The notes: generated by a model from the sequence alone, not told the origin. A DNA stretch of 64,000 bases from Siminovitchia fordii DSM 16014 = CIP 108821 (GCF_000374565.1 NZ_KB894701.1:1-64000), one strand, 5' to 3'. Counted from the stretch's first letter, positions 8,721-17,283 are shown. Program-made: numbers and translations.

Positions 8721-9732
8721 CTTCTTCTTCGTCAACCCTTGGCATCATCGGGTAAGGGGCACCTGCTCCCGGCATACCCTGTTCGTAAAGAGGCTGCTGG
8801 CCATATGGCATCGTTCCGGATGGCATTCCCATTTGCTGGCCTTGCGGGAAGCCCTGCATCATAGGATATCCTCCATATGGCTGAGACCACCCCTGCATCG
8901 GCATGGCTGAATATGGCGGCGGATCATCCATTTCCCCAGCCAAATGGGAATGATGATGTCCATGGTGATGATGCCCGTGGTGATGGTGCCCATGATGATG
9001 GTGGTGGTGATACTCCAATGATGAGCTGGACGATTCATCTCCCCAGTGCTGAGGCATTACTCCATACTCTGCAGCCGGCATGACTGCTGGCATTTGGTGA
9101 TACATAGGCATCTGAGGCATATATCCGCCCATAGACATTTGTGGATAGCCCATCATCCCCTGTACCTGCGGCATCATCGGGTAAGGGTAGCATGGGTCGC
9201 AAAATGGCATGACTGGCGGCGGACAACAAAATTGTGGATACACGGGTGGACAACCTCCTTGAATAGGCATTGGCATGGGCATTGGCATCATTTCTACTTC
9301 AGGGCTTTCTTCTTTTACTGACTCTACTTCCTTCGGTGGCGGTGGTTGCTGTTGCACTTGGGCTTGCATTTGATTCATATTCATCATGTAATAGTTGCTG
9401 ATATCGATCTCTGGGAGTGGCTGCGGCATCACTGGCTGGTATATTTTTTGCGGTACCTCTTTTTTAGGAACTTCTTTCTTCACTTCCTTTGGAACTTTCT
9501 TAGGGGGATGGTGGTGCTCTTTTGGCATTTCTTTATGACCTCCGTGCGGCACATGGGGCATTTCTTTTTTTACATGTGTCCCACCTGCCGGTACTTTTAT
9601 TTTCATACCGGGCATAATCATATCCGGGTTTGACAATTGTGCGTTCATTTTCTTCAACTCTTCGAAGTCAACGCCATATTTTTTGGCGATTTTCCACAGA
9701 GTATCCCCCTTTTGCACGATATGGATCTTCAC
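8713..9732 (-). CDS. safA: Spore coat morphogenetic protein SafA (LysM)
   Basis: SafA organises the inner spore coat and localises to the cortex-coat interface through SpoVID. The 339-residue protein starts at GTG 9732 (KIHIVQKGDTLWKIAKKYG), with GAGGAGGGG placed 6 nt upstream. Residues 2-47 form one LysM peptidoglycan-binding domain, followed by a Lys/Pro/His linker, a Met/Pro/Gln/Tyr-rich low-complexity region, a striking His run (HHHHHHGHHHHGHHHHGHHH) and an acidic C-terminus. The same N-terminal LysM is seen in B. subtilis SafA (387 residues). Its partner spoVID also lies in this window. The gene is coupled to a kinase-fold gene downstream. Confidence 0.93.
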   Translation of the reverse strand: MKIHIVQKGDTLWKIAKKYGVDFEELKKMNAQLSNPDMIMPGMKIKVPAGGTHVKKEMPHVPHGGHKEMPKEHHHPPKKVPKEVKKEVPKKEVPQKIYQPVMPQPLPEIDISNYYMMNMNQMQAQVQQQPPPPKEVESVKEESPEVEMMPMPMPMPIQGGCPPVYPQFCCPPPVMPFCDPCYPYPMMPQVQGMMGYPQMSMGGYMPQMPMYHQMPAVMPAAEYGVMPQHWGDESSSSSLEYHHHHHHGHHHHGHHHHGHHHSHLAGEMDDPPPYSAMPMQGWSQPYGGYPMMQGFPQGQQMGMPSGTMPYGQQPLYEQGMPGAGAPYPMMPRVDEEEDD

Positions 9733-9758
9733 TCGTTTCCCCTCCTCAGGCATAAGTC

Positions 9759-9771
9759 CATACAGTGTATG
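9759..9771. promoter_or_regulatory. Short palindrome in the safA-niaR intergenic region
   Basis: CATAC-AGT-GTATG is a perfect 5-bp inverted repeat between the divergent genes safA and niaR. It could be a regulator site, for instance NiaR autoregulation, but I cannot match it firmly to a known NiaR box. Confidence 0.25.
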
Positions 9772-9890
9772 ATTAATTGGGCAAATTGTTATTCATCTTC
9801 TCAAAAATACATATGAAAGTGGAAGTTTATTTATGCAGGGGATCAAATGTGCTAAGATTTATATAATGAATTTGAACGGAGGAAGGGTAC

Positions 9891-10436
9891 GTGAGTAAAG
9901 AAAAAGAAAAAAAGTTGCTCGGGGAAGAAAGAAGGCAATGGCTCCTTGACTATTTAAAAAGTAGCTCCGATCCGGTTACCGGCACGGCCTTGGCAAAGAT
10001 GTCCAATGTGAGTCGACAGGTGATCGTGGGAGACATCACTTTATTGAAGGCACGCAATGAACCCATTATTGCCACTAGCCAGGGATATTTATATATGCGA
10101 CTCGAAAACCAACCACTCGTGGAAAAAATCATTGCCTGCAGACATAATCGGAGCCAGGCGGAACAAGAGCTGAATATAATCGTTGATCATGGAGTAACTG
10201 TTAAGGATGTAACTGTTGAACATCCTGTGTATGGAGATTTGACTGCATCGATTATGGTTTCAAACAGAAAGGATGTCCAGGCTTTTTTGAAAAGTATCCG
10301 GAAAACGAATGCATCCCTTCTGTCCGAATTGACATCAGGATTGCATTTGCATACTTTGACTGCAATTGATAAGCAGTTGATATTGAATGCGGAGAAAGAT
10401 CTTAAAGCAGCCGGTATTCTTGTAGAGGAAGACTAA
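9891..10436 (+). CDS. niaR: NAD biosynthesis/niacin transport repressor NiaR (YrxA family)
   Basis: NiaR binds DNA when nicotinic acid is present and represses NAD biosynthesis or niacin uptake genes. The 181-residue protein has an N-terminal HTH_11 domain (GTALAKMSNVSRQVIVGDI) and a C-terminal 3H domain with the family histidines, for example in HNRSQAEQE, HPVYGD and GLHLHTLTA. The start is GTG 9891 with GGAGGAAGGG upstream. In B. subtilis the regulated nifS and nadBCA genes sit between yrxA and safA. Here they are missing and the gene faces safA directly, so its targets must lie elsewhere. A terminator follows. Confidence 0.93.
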   Translation: MSKEKEKKLLGEERRQWLLDYLKSSSDPVTGTALAKMSNVSRQVIVGDITLLKARNEPIIATSQGYLYMRLENQPLVEKIIACRHNRSQAEQELNIIVDHGVTVKDVTVEHPVYGDLTASIMVSNRKDVQAFLKSIRKTNASLLSELTSGLHLHTLTAIDKQLILNAEKDLKAAGILVEED

Positions 10437-10440
10437 AAAA

Positions 10441-10476
10441 GCGGGACTGTCTCACAAATGAGGCATCCCGCTTTTT
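10441..10476 (+). terminator. niaR terminator
   Basis: GCGGGA/TCCCGC stem extended by CTCA/TGAG and followed by TTTTTA, starting 5 nt after the niaR stop. Confidence 0.85.
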
Positions 10477-10880
10477 AATTCTAAAGATGTTTATTGAGCT
10501 GCATGCACGCTTTTCAATATAATCGACGAACAGGACATTTGGGGTATCCACTACCATTCGTCTGGGATGATCCTGCGGCAAAACTTATCACCTAGTCGGG
10601 AAGCTGCCTAAAATGCGACTCTGAGAATTTTTGCTAAAATTTGTTATCGCCAGCAACTCTATTACAAGATGAAGCATTTCACCTCACTTGTGTCGGCAAC
10701 GTCCCTTTATATCTCCGGAGTCAATCGTGTCTATCTATGATGACAGATCCCCATCTTGAATAGCTACTAATAATTGAAATAGCGATTCACCACTAATTTC
10801 AGAATCGCCTTTGCTCCAAGTTAATGAAAATGTTCCCGCATTTCTGTCCAGTCCCTCTATTAACGGCTCTTCCGCTTTGC
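10477..10880. other. Gene-poor interval between niaR and pheB
   Basis: No ORF with a start and ribosome binding site is seen. On the minus strand a start-less open frame just after pheB (about 10735-10905) encodes a protein-like stretch, including RNAGTFSLTWSKGDSEISG, which may be a decayed gene end. In B. subtilis pheA follows pheB; I see no pheA similarity here. Confidence 0.4.
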
Positions 10881-11339
10881 TCAGTACCCCCCAGAACTTA
10901 GGACATCTACTTTGGCAACAAATTCCAACCTGCGGAATGTCGCAAGCAGTTCATCCATATCGACATTCATTTCAGTAACGTCCAGTGACAAGGTGACATT
11001 TGCCCGACCTTGCAATGGAATGGTCTGGTGGATCGTCAATACGTTACATTTAGAAGTTGCTACGATTTCAAGCAGCTTGGAGAGCGCTCCCGGCTTGTCT
11101 TCAAGGAAAAAAAACAGCGAAATTATTTTTTCTTTTACAACCGTATGAAATGGAAAAACCGTATCTCTATATTTATAAAAAGCACTTCGACTCAAGTCCA
11201 CCTGCTGAACCGCGTCCCAAATGGATTCTGCCGAACCTCTTTCAAGCAATGCCTTTGCCTCCAATGTTTTTTTCATTGCTTCCGGCAGTACGTCTTCCCT
11301 TACCAAAAAAAACTTTTGGTCAAATTCTCTTTTCTCCAA
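10881..11339 (-). CDS. pheB: ACT domain-containing protein PheB
   Basis: The 152-residue protein matches the PheB/YP_ family: [20 protein letters not shown], then [17 protein letters not shown], then a C-terminal ACT domain (residues about 75-150) with [19 protein letters not shown] and [18 protein letters not shown]. Historically it was called a chorismate mutase subunit; the ACT domain suggests an amino-acid-sensing role. The start is a TTG at 11339, with GGAGGG 7 nt upstream; a TTG at 11354 overlaps that site. It follows obg closely, as in B. subtilis, but the usual next gene pheA is missing. Confidence 0.88.
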   Translation of the reverse strand: MEKREFDQKFFLVREDVLPEAMKKTLEAKALLERGSAESIWDAVQQVDLSRSAFYKYRDTVFPFHTVVKEKIISLFFFLEDKPGALSKLLEIVATSKCNVLTIHQTIPLQGRANVTLSLDVTEMNVDMDELLATFRRLEFVAKVDVLSSGGY

Positions 11340-11365
11340 GGTATATCCCTCCAAGCAAAGAAGAC

Positions 11366-12658
11366 CTAATCAAGAAACTCGAATTCATAGTCAAGTAATC
11401 GGACTGTATCACCGTCTTTTGCCCCTCTTTGTCGAAGAGCATTGTCCACTCCCAGCGATCTGAGCTGACGTGCAAATCGACGTACGGACTCTTCCCGAGA
11501 AAAATCTGTCATTTTAAACAAACGTTCAACTCTCGCCCCGCTGACTACAAAGCTTCCATCTGGTGCACGTGTGATTGTAAATGGAACTTCTGTCTCTTCA
11601 TGCTTGTAAACCACACGGTTTACCGCTTTTTCTATATCAATCTCATCATAAAGCGGGAATTCCGGAGTCACTTCAAGCTTATCAGCAATGGCAAACAACA
11701 GTTGACGCAATCCCTGTCTAGTCAATGCAGAGATAGGGAAAATGGGATAGTCCTCTTGAAGCTTTGCCTGGAATTCCTCCAGATTGCCTTCTGCTTCCGG
11801 CATGTCCATTTTATTCGCGACAATGATTTGAGGTCTTTCCATCAGGCGAAGATTGTATTTCTCCAGTTCTTCATTGATTGTTATAAAATCTTCATAAGGG
11901 TCTCGCCCTTCAGCCGCCGACATGTCAATTACGTGTACGATGACCCTTGTCCTTTCTACATGGCGAAGGAATTGATGGCCAAGACCAATACCTTCGTGCG
12001 CACCTTCAATAAGCCCCGGCAAATCGGCCATGACAAAACTTCTGTCATCATCCGTCTGTACAACACCAAGATTCGGCTTGATTGTTGTAAAATGATAATC
12101 CGCAATTTTGGGTTTAGCCGCAGAGACGACAGAAAGAAGAGTAGATTTTCCAACATTTGGAAATCCAACAAGCCCCACATCCGCCAGTAGCTTCAGCTCT
12201 AAGATAACATCCCTCTCTTGACCCGGTTCACCATTTTCTGCTATCTCCGGTGCCGGATTTGCAGGTGTGGCAAAGCGGATATTTCCTCTGCCACCTCGTC
12301 CGCCTTTCGCAATTACAGCTTTCTGGCCATTTTGAACCAAATCGGCGATGACTTCTCCGGTCTGTTCATCTGTTACCACCGTTCCCGGTGGAACCTTGAT
12401 GATGAGATCATCAGCCCCTCTTCCATGCTGACTTTTGGACATGCCGTTTTCACCACGCTGTGCCTTGAAATGCCGCTGGTAACGGAAATCCATAAGAGTG
12501 CGCAAGCCTTCATCCACCATAAAGATGACACTGGCGCCTTTTCCGCCGTCTCCACCAGCAGGACCACCCATAGGCTCATATTTTTCACGCCTGAACGCCA
12601 CCATGCCGTTTCCGCCATCTCCGCCTTTGACATATACCTTTACTTGATCTACAAACAT
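11366..12658 (-). CDS. obg: GTPase Obg (CgtA)
   Basis: Obg is an essential ribosome-associated GTPase linked to 50S maturation, stress response and sporulation phosphorelay activity. The 430-residue protein has the glycine-rich OBG domain (residues 1-158, e.g. [18 protein letters not shown]), the G domain with GFPNVGKST (G1), [10 protein letters not shown] (G3), NKMD (G4) and SALT (G5), and the C-terminal OCT domain typical of Firmicutes. The start MFVDQVKV at 12658 is preferred over the GTG three codons earlier because that GTG touches the GGAG site. It lies just downstream of spo0B, the conserved arrangement. Confidence 0.97.
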   Translation of the reverse strand: MFVDQVKVYVKGGDGGNGMVAFRREKYEPMGGPAGGDGGKGASVIFMVDEGLRTLMDFRYQRHFKAQRGENGMSKSQHGRGADDLIIKVPPGTVVTDEQTGEVIADLVQNGQKAVIAKGGRGGRGNIRFATPANPAPEIAENGEPGQERDVILELKLLADVGLVGFPNVGKSTLLSVVSAAKPKIADYHFTTIKPNLGVVQTDDDRSFVMADLPGLIEGAHEGIGLGHQFLRHVERTRVIVHVIDMSAAEGRDPYEDFITINEELEKYNLRLMERPQIIVANKMDMPEAEGNLEEFQAKLQEDYPIFPISALTRQGLRQLLFAIADKLEVTPEFPLYDEIDIEKAVNRVVYKHEETEVPFTITRAPDGSFVVSGARVERLFKMTDFSREESVRRFARQLRSLGVDNALRQRGAKDGDTVRLLDYEFEFLD

Positions 12659-12680
12659 ATCTGACACTCCAATCTGCCAA

Positions 12681-13226
12681 CTAACCGTTCACTTGATAAA
12701 ATAACGCTTCAATCAGCCAATCGTTTTCTCCCACTTGATCAAACGAGATCTGATCAGGATATTTATCATTGCTTTGCAGCCAATTTTTCAGTTCCGTTTC
12801 ATTTTCTATTATACCGTTGAACTCAAAAAGAAACCGTATTGTTTCTTCTGTGGATTCAATTTTTACAAATAAGCAATTTTCGTAAAAGGGTAAAACCGCC
12901 TTATTCAGATGTTCAAAAAAGTTACTAGTCCATTCTGTGAGCAAATCATCATTCAGAGGTAATTTTTTAGGCAATGTGACAAGTTCATACTCAACAATGA
13001 AATGGTATCCGTTCCAATTATGTGTCAATAATATTTCGGCAAATCGGGGAAGTTCGATATTGGACAGCATGGCCTCCTGCTGCATTTCCATTACAATTTC
13101 ATCCATAATCCGTTCCGCTTGCTCCGTTTTCCCCAACGAAATATTTCCTTTTATGAGCTGTAGTCTATTTAACCAGTCATGACGCGCATATTTTAACGTT
13201 TCAAGAATCGTCCAGTTTTTACTCAT
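12681..13226 (-). CDS. spo0B: Sporulation initiation phosphotransferase Spo0B
   Basis: Spo0B relays phosphate from Spo0F to Spo0A in the sporulation phosphorelay. The 181-residue protein has the N-terminal helical-hairpin segment [15 protein letters not shown] with the phosphorylated His at residue 16 (His30 equivalent), and a degenerate histidine-kinase-like C-terminal domain without ATP motifs. It lies between rpmA and obg, as in other Bacillus, with obg beginning only about 20 nt downstream, so co-transcription is likely. Confidence 0.93.
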   Translation of the reverse strand: MSKNWTILETLKYARHDWLNRLQLIKGNISLGKTEQAERIMDEIVMEMQQEAMLSNIELPRFAEILLTHNWNGYHFIVEYELVTLPKKLPLNDDLLTEWTSNFFEHLNKAVLPFYENCLFVKIESTEETIRFLFEFNGIIENETELKNWLQSNDKYPDQISFDQVGENDWLIEALFYQVNG

Positions 13227-13322
13227 CCCTTTTCTCCTCAGTTAGACTTATTAACTATATATTATAACAAAATTACAACAACTGTATGGAATAGGGTGCT
13301 GCTTTTATGTATTCTGAACAAA

Positions 13323-13354
13323 AAAGCTCCAACCGGAGTTACGGTTAGAGCTTT
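13323..13354 (-). terminator. rpmA terminator
   Basis: AAAGCTC-N-AACCG and CGGTT-N-GAGCTTT form a hairpin 8 nt past the rpmA stop; minus-strand reading gives a T-rich tail (TTTTTTG). It separates the ribosomal genes from spo0B-obg. Confidence 0.8.
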
Positions 13355-13361
13355 ATGTTTA

Positions 13362-13652
13362 TTATGCTTCTTGAGCTTCTGGGTAGACACTCACTTTTTT
13401 CTTGCTGCGGCCGAATCGTTCAAAACGGACAACGCCATCAACTTTTGCAAAAAGAGTATCATCTTTACCGATGCCCACGTTTTCACCAGGATGAACCTTT
13501 GTTCCGCGTTGACGGTAAAGGATGGAACCGCCGGATACAAATTGACCATCCGCACGTTTCGCACCTAAACGCTTCGCTTCGGAATCCCTGCCGTTTTTAG
13601 TGGAACCTGCTCCTTTTTTGGATGCGAAAAATTGAAGATCCAATCTTAACAT
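13362..13652 (-). CDS. rpmA: 50S ribosomal protein L27 with N-terminal propeptide
   Basis: The 96-residue L27 shows the family core [19 protein letters not shown] and [15 protein letters not shown]. It starts with [10 protein letters not shown], the Firmicutes N-terminal extension cleaved off before assembly; residues after FFA (SKKGAG) reach the peptidyl-transferase centre. The protease gene prp is directly upstream in the same operon (rplU-prp-rpmA). The start has GGGGGTG-type purines upstream. Confidence 0.97.
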   Translation of the reverse strand: MLRLDLQFFASKKGAGSTKNGRDSEAKRLGAKRADGQFVSGGSILYRQRGTKVHPGENVGIGKDDTLFAKVDGVVRFERFGRSKKKVSVYPEAQEA

Positions 13653-13658
13653 GTTGAT

Positions 13659-13997
13659 TCACCCCCTGTTTGTAAAAGTAATGTTGATATAATCTTTGTA
13701 ATCACGTTCAATGGTTTGCAAAGATATTACCATCCCTTCAAGGAGGACCTGAATCCGTTCAGATGTATCCGCCGGCAAATCTTCCGGGACAGAACAGGAA
13801 AGAAAGCCGCTTTCCTGTTGTTCAATGTCTGGTGTGATTCCTGTCAGGCTGATGACTGCATTGATTGTTCCAAAAGTAACGGCAGAGGCCCCAGCACACA
13901 CGATGTCCTGGCCTTTTTCCGCGAATTCTGCGTGACCGCTCATTGTAAATGATGCGATTTTCCCCTTATCATCTTGGCAAATCTTAACAAAAATCAT
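13659..13997 (-). CDS. prp: Ribosomal-processing cysteine protease Prp (YsxB)
   Basis: The 112-residue protein is the small cysteine protease that removes the N-terminal extension of L27. The catalytic His and Cys lie in SGHAEFAEKGQDIVCAG (H22, C34), the spacing known for Prp. It lies between rplU and rpmA with gaps of about 6-12 nt, forming one operon with its substrate. The start ATG at 13997 follows GGGATGAAG as a weak ribosome binding site. Confidence 0.93.
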   Translation of the reverse strand: MIFVKICQDDKGKIASFTMSGHAEFAEKGQDIVCAGASAVTFGTINAVISLTGITPDIEQQESGFLSCSVPEDLPADTSERIQVLLEGMVISLQTIERDYKDYINITFTNRG

Positions 13998-14009
13998 GAC
14001 TTCATCCCA

Positions 14010-14318
14010 TTAAGCGTTAATTTTTTCGATAACAAGCTTTGTGAAAGGCTGACGATGCCCTTGCTTTCTGCGATAGTTCTTTTTAGCCTTATATTTGAAA
14101 ACAACGATTTTCTTTTGACGTCCTTGTTTTTCAACTTTGGCTGTCACAGTAGCTCCCTCAACGAAAGGACTTCCCACTTTGACATTATCGCCGCCAACGA
14201 AAAGAACTTTATCAAATGTGAATGTATCACCTTCAGCCGCATCCACTTTTTCCACGTAGATAGCTTGGCCTTCTTCAACTTTGACTTGTTTTCCGCCAGT
14301 TTCAATGATTGCGTACAT
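14010..14318 (-). CDS. rplU: 50S ribosomal protein L21
   Basis: The 102-residue protein starts [18 protein letters not shown] and ends [19 protein letters not shown], both diagnostic for L21. The start at 14318 has AAGGAGGTG 6 nt upstream; an in-frame start three codons earlier is rejected. It heads the rplU-prp-rpmA operon and is preceded by a structured leader. Confidence 0.97.
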   Translation of the reverse strand: MYAIIETGGKQVKVEEGQAIYVEKVDAAEGDTFTFDKVLFVGGDNVKVGSPFVEGATVTAKVEKQGRQKKIVVFKYKAKKNYRRKQGHRQPFTKLVIEKINA

Positions 14319-14342
14319 ATGCCGCACCTCCTTATTAACTAA

Positions 14343-14425
14343 GACTCGCCGAAAGCAGGTGTCTATCAGAAGACAGAACTTGAAAACCTGGTCCGTGCGG
14401 TTGTAGCACAGGTGCTACAAACTAA
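14343..14425 (-). ncRNA. Ribosomal protein L21 leader RNA (candidate)
   Basis: Immediately upstream of rplU the minus strand can fold into hairpins, for example TTTGTAGCACC/TGTGCTACAA, followed by a CAGGTTTTC...AGACACCTG region. Position and order fit the L21 leader known from Firmicutes, which is thought to mediate autoregulation by L21. Limits are approximate. Confidence 0.6.
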
Positions 14426-14489
14426 CATTGAAATTTTATCACAAGGACTATTGTCTGTCAATGAATGATTTCAAATGCCTTTATCACTT

Positions 14490-14527
14490 TAACGTGTCGG
14501 GGGTCAGCCCCCTTTTAAGACCCCATT
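14490..14527. terminator. GC-rich inverted repeats after spoIVFB
   Basis: GGGGGTCAGCCCCC followed by AGACCCC can fold into alternative hairpins 7 nt beyond the spoIVFB stop. It shares the GGGGTCAG core with the hairpin at 5355-5398. No T-run follows on the minus strand, so terminator function is uncertain. Confidence 0.4.
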
Positions 14528-14533
14528 TTAATC

Positions 14534-15388
14534 TTAATCGCTTGACACGATTTCTTTCAAACGGGCGTTCACCAGTTTTTTTGTAAAGTATATATGAAGC
14601 ATTTCATTTTCGTCCAAAGAGCGTCCACTGTCCACCTGAATTAAATGCTTACAGTCACGCTGGAACTTTTCCATCGCCTGATATATAAAATCAGTCCCTC
14701 TCGCTTCAATGACTTCAAGCCTCTTTATACCCGATTGTTTACCATAATATCTTTCAAGCAAAAATCTCATGAAGGTGTACCTGACCTGTTTCCATTCTAG
14801 CCAGAGACTCAAATATAAATATAGCACAACAATCCATATGTGCAGATTGAACGGTGCGGCAATGATCAAAATAAGGTGCATGATCGTTAACATAATGACC
14901 GAGTTGATAAGCGTTTTTTTCATCGCATGTAAAAAAGGATTCCTTACCGATAAAATGAGATAAAGGAATTTGCCCCCATCAAGGGGCCAAACAGGCAAAA
15001 GATTAAACAAAAAAATCATCAAGTTGAATTTATGGAACAGAAGTGCAGACTCCATTGTAATCAATCCGGCAGTTTCCAAAAGCACTGCACCGGCCGCAAG
15101 CCAAATGTGTTGAAGCGGCCCTGCTGCTACAATGATCAGTTCTTCAAAAACCGGACGATTTCCGTGTTCATCAACTTCACATGCACCTCCGAATGGAAGA
15201 ATCAAAATCCTTTTGATTCTCCAGGAGAAAAAGTGTGCAGCTGCTGCATGTCCCAGCTCGTGTATGAAAACAATCATGAATAAGATAGAGAGTTCCCAAA
15301 AATAGCCTGTCAAAATGGCAATTCCGGCTACAAACCAAAAAAGAGGATGGATCCTGACTTTTCCCAGAAGCCTCCCATATTTAATCAA
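14534..15388 (-). CDS. spoIVFB: Pro-sigma-K processing intramembrane metalloprotease SpoIVFB
   Basis: SpoIVFB is the site-2-type protease that cleaves pro-sigma-K in the mother-cell-side forespore membrane. The 284-residue protein has the zinc motif HELGH at residues 43-47 and the third ligand D137 in NLLPVWPLDGG, both at the same positions as in B. subtilis. Several transmembrane helices and a C-terminal CBS-like region (residues about 215-284) complete it. Translation starts at a TTG overlapping the spoIVFA stop by 8 nt (CTTGATTAA), implying coupling with its regulator. Confidence 0.95.
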   Translation of the reverse strand: MIKYGRLLGKVRIHPLFWFVAGIAILTGYFWELSILFMIVFIHELGHAAAAHFFSWRIKRILILPFGGACEVDEHGNRPVFEELIIVAAGPLQHIWLAAGAVLLETAGLITMESALLFHKFNLMIFLFNLLPVWPLDGGKFLYLILSVRNPFLHAMKKTLINSVIMLTIMHLILIIAAPFNLHIWIVVLYLYLSLWLEWKQVRYTFMRFLLERYYGKQSGIKRLEVIEARGTDFIYQAMEKFQRDCKHLIQVDSGRSLDENEMLHIYFTKKLVNARLKEIVSSD

Positions 15389-16145
15389 GATTCATCACCT
15401 GGATCGGATCGACAAATTCATCCTCTTTTTTAATCGCAAAATAATATTCTCCGTAATTCTGATCTTCATTAGAGGATACTCTTCCGATGATTTGTCCTCC
15501 CTTGACATGCTCGTGAGGCTTTACAGCCGCTTGGTCCATCTTTCCATACCATGATTCAGTGTGATCACTATGCTGGATGATGACCGTTTGGCCGATATCT
15601 TCTTTTTTACCTGAAAAAATAACTACTCCATCCGCTGCCGCCTTCACTTCAGCTGCACTTTCGGTCTGAAACATGACCCCTCTCCCATCTTGTGAGAAGC
15701 CTTCTGAGATTTTCGCTCCAACAGGCAAGGCATAATCTCCCTCTTGGCCAAGCTGAATGTTTTGCTCCTTCTTGTCATTAGGAAAAAGGACGAGCGGTTT
15801 GCCGAATTGATTCTCATACCAGTTTGCAACTGCAGCGAATTGAAACTCTTTTCCCATTGCTTTTTTGACAGTGGACCGAGCATGATCAAATGCAGGAGAA
15901 GGTGATTGAAATAGAATTCCAACAACCAGAATGAGGGCAATAGACGATAGCAGCTTTAACATGAAAATTTCTTTCCGCCATAGAGGGTGTATGGTTGTTT
16001 TCGGTTCATAAATACTCCGGTCATTATCTGAAAAAGAATCAGGAACATCATACATGAATTGATTAGGATTTTCCATGTTCCGGCCGCTTTCCCGCCTTCT
16101 TTTGGCAATACGCTTTCTTATTTTGTTGACCCGATGGCTCATCAT
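15381..16145 (-). CDS. spoIVFA: SpoIVFB regulator SpoIVFA (degenerate M23 domain)
   Basis: SpoIVFA anchors and inhibits SpoIVFB together with BofA until SpoIVB cleaves it. The 254-residue protein has a basic cytoplasmic N-terminus (RKRIAKRRRESGR), one transmembrane helix at about residues 62-80 (LLSSIALILVVGILF), and an external LytM/M23-like domain (GDYALPVGAKISEGFS; VIIQHSDHTESWYGKM). The zinc ligands of active M23 peptidases are incomplete, as expected for this regulator. It overlaps spoIVFB by 8 nt. Confidence 0.93.
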   Translation of the reverse strand: MMSHRVNKIRKRIAKRRRESGRNMENPNQFMYDVPDSFSDNDRSIYEPKTTIHPLWRKEIFMLKLLSSIALILVVGILFQSPSPAFDHARSTVKKAMGKEFQFAAVANWYENQFGKPLVLFPNDKKEQNIQLGQEGDYALPVGAKISEGFSQDGRGVMFQTESAAEVKAAADGVVIFSGKKEDIGQTVIIQHSDHTESWYGKMDQAAVKPHEHVKGGQIIGRVSSNEDQNYGEYYFAIKKEDEFVDPIQVMNLD

Positions 16146-16476
16146 CCACCATCTCCCTTGATTTAAGTTTCTACTAACCTATGACTTGTCCTTGATGAAT
16201 ATGACGCAGAAAAGTGGACGGAATCGGGTTACAGATGGCTCTTTTGATTCTGTTGTACAATGACACCTGCTATGACTGTATGGGGGGTATAAGGCAAAAA
16301 AAAGAAGCTATGCCAGTTGCATGGCAAAAGCTCCCTCTTTTATAGGTTATATATGTAGTAGAAATCGGCTGGTTTCGGCATCAAGCGACCTATAAAGTTT
16401 GAAGTTATCAACTCGAACAAGAACTTCTTTTTTGTACGAGTAAAATTTTTCCAAACATAACAAACGTTAACGTTTG
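16146..16476. other. Interval between minD and spoIVFA
   Basis: No gene is seen in these 330 nt. The interval contains the minD terminator hairpin and part of a 26-bp palindrome, both listed separately. The remaining sequence is AT-rich, and a promoter for spoIVFA was not assigned. Confidence 0.5.
16295..16332 (-). terminator. minCD terminator
   Basis: On the minus strand AGCT-TT-TGCCA pairs with TGGCA-TAGCT and is followed by TTCTTTTTTTT. It is about 150 nt beyond the minD stop. Confidence 0.75.
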
Positions 16477-16481
16477 TTATG
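16456..16481. repeat. Perfect 26-bp palindrome overlapping the minD stop codon
   Basis: CATAACAAACGTT and its exact complement AACGTTTGTTATG form an uninterrupted inverted repeat with no loop. The minD TAA lies inside it at 16477-16479. It may be a protein binding site or help end transcription; no T-run follows at once. Confidence 0.8.
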
Positions 16482-17283
16482 AACGTACACCAAAAAATTG
16501 CTTTATCCGTGCAAACATACCCGCTCTTTCCTCTTCCAAAGATTGAAGGGGCACAGATTCACCAAGAATCCTTCTCGCTATGTTTCTATATGCTATAGAT
16601 GCTTTACTGTTTGGGTTAAGAGCAATCGGTTCTCCTTGGTTGGAAGACTTTATGACTTCTTCATCATCCTGAACAATGCCCAATAGATCGATAGATAGAT
16701 GCTGGGTGATTTCATCAACATCCAACACTTCTCCTTCTTTCATCATCCTGCTTCTGATTCTGTTAATGATCAATTTCGGCGGATCGATGTTTTCTTCCTT
16801 TTCAAGAAGGCCGATAATCCTATCGGCATCCCTTACGGCGGAGATCTCGGGTGTAGTCACGACAATCGCCTGCTCAGCACCCGCCACCGCATTTTTAAAC
16901 CCTTGCTCAATGCCTGCCGGGCAATCAATTAATACATAATCGTAATCTTTTTTTAAATCGGAAACAAGATTTTTCATCTGCTCCGGGCTCACAGCTGTTT
17001 TATCGCTTGTTTGTGCTGCCGGAAGGAGAAACAGTTTATCTTCAAATCTTTTATCCTTAACGATCGCTTGATGGGGTTTGCATCTTTCTTCTACTACATC
17101 AACGAGATCGTATATAATCCGATTTTCCAGGCCCAGTACTACATCCAGATTGCGGAGTCCGATATCCGTATCGACCAAGCAGACTTTTTTGCCTTGTAAG
17201 GCAAGCGCTGTACCGAGATTTGCGGAGGTGGTAGTTTTTCCGACTCCTCCCTTGCCGGAAGTAATCACGATCGCCTCACCCAT
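16477..17283 (-). CDS. minD: Septum site-determining ATPase MinD
   Basis: MinD is the membrane-binding ATPase that recruits MinC to block division at cell poles. The 268-residue protein has the deviant Walker A GKGGVGKTT at residues 10-18, the switch segment DTDIGLRNLD, DYVLIDCPAG, and a C-terminal amphipathic membrane-targeting helix (GMFARIKQFFG). Length equals that of B. subtilis MinD. The start overlaps the minC stop by 8 nt, so the two are translationally coupled. Confidence 0.97.
   Translation of the reverse strand: MGEAIVITSGKGGVGKTTTSANLGTALALQGKKVCLVDTDIGLRNLDVVLGLENRIIYDLVDVVEERCKPHQAIVKDKRFEDKLFLLPAAQTSDKTAVSPEQMKNLVSDLKKDYDYVLIDCPAGIEQGFKNAVAGAEQAIVVTTPEISAVRDADRIIGLLEKEENIDPPKLIINRIRSRMMKEGEVLDVDEITQHLSIDLLGIVQDDEEVIKSSNQGEPIALNPNSKASIAYRNIARRILGESVPLQSLEEERAGMFARIKQFFGVRS

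Noticed and set aside
8877-9321. His-rich frames on the plus strand opposite safA
   Set aside because: They are shadows of the biased safA codons; safA has LysM, ribosome binding site and context support.
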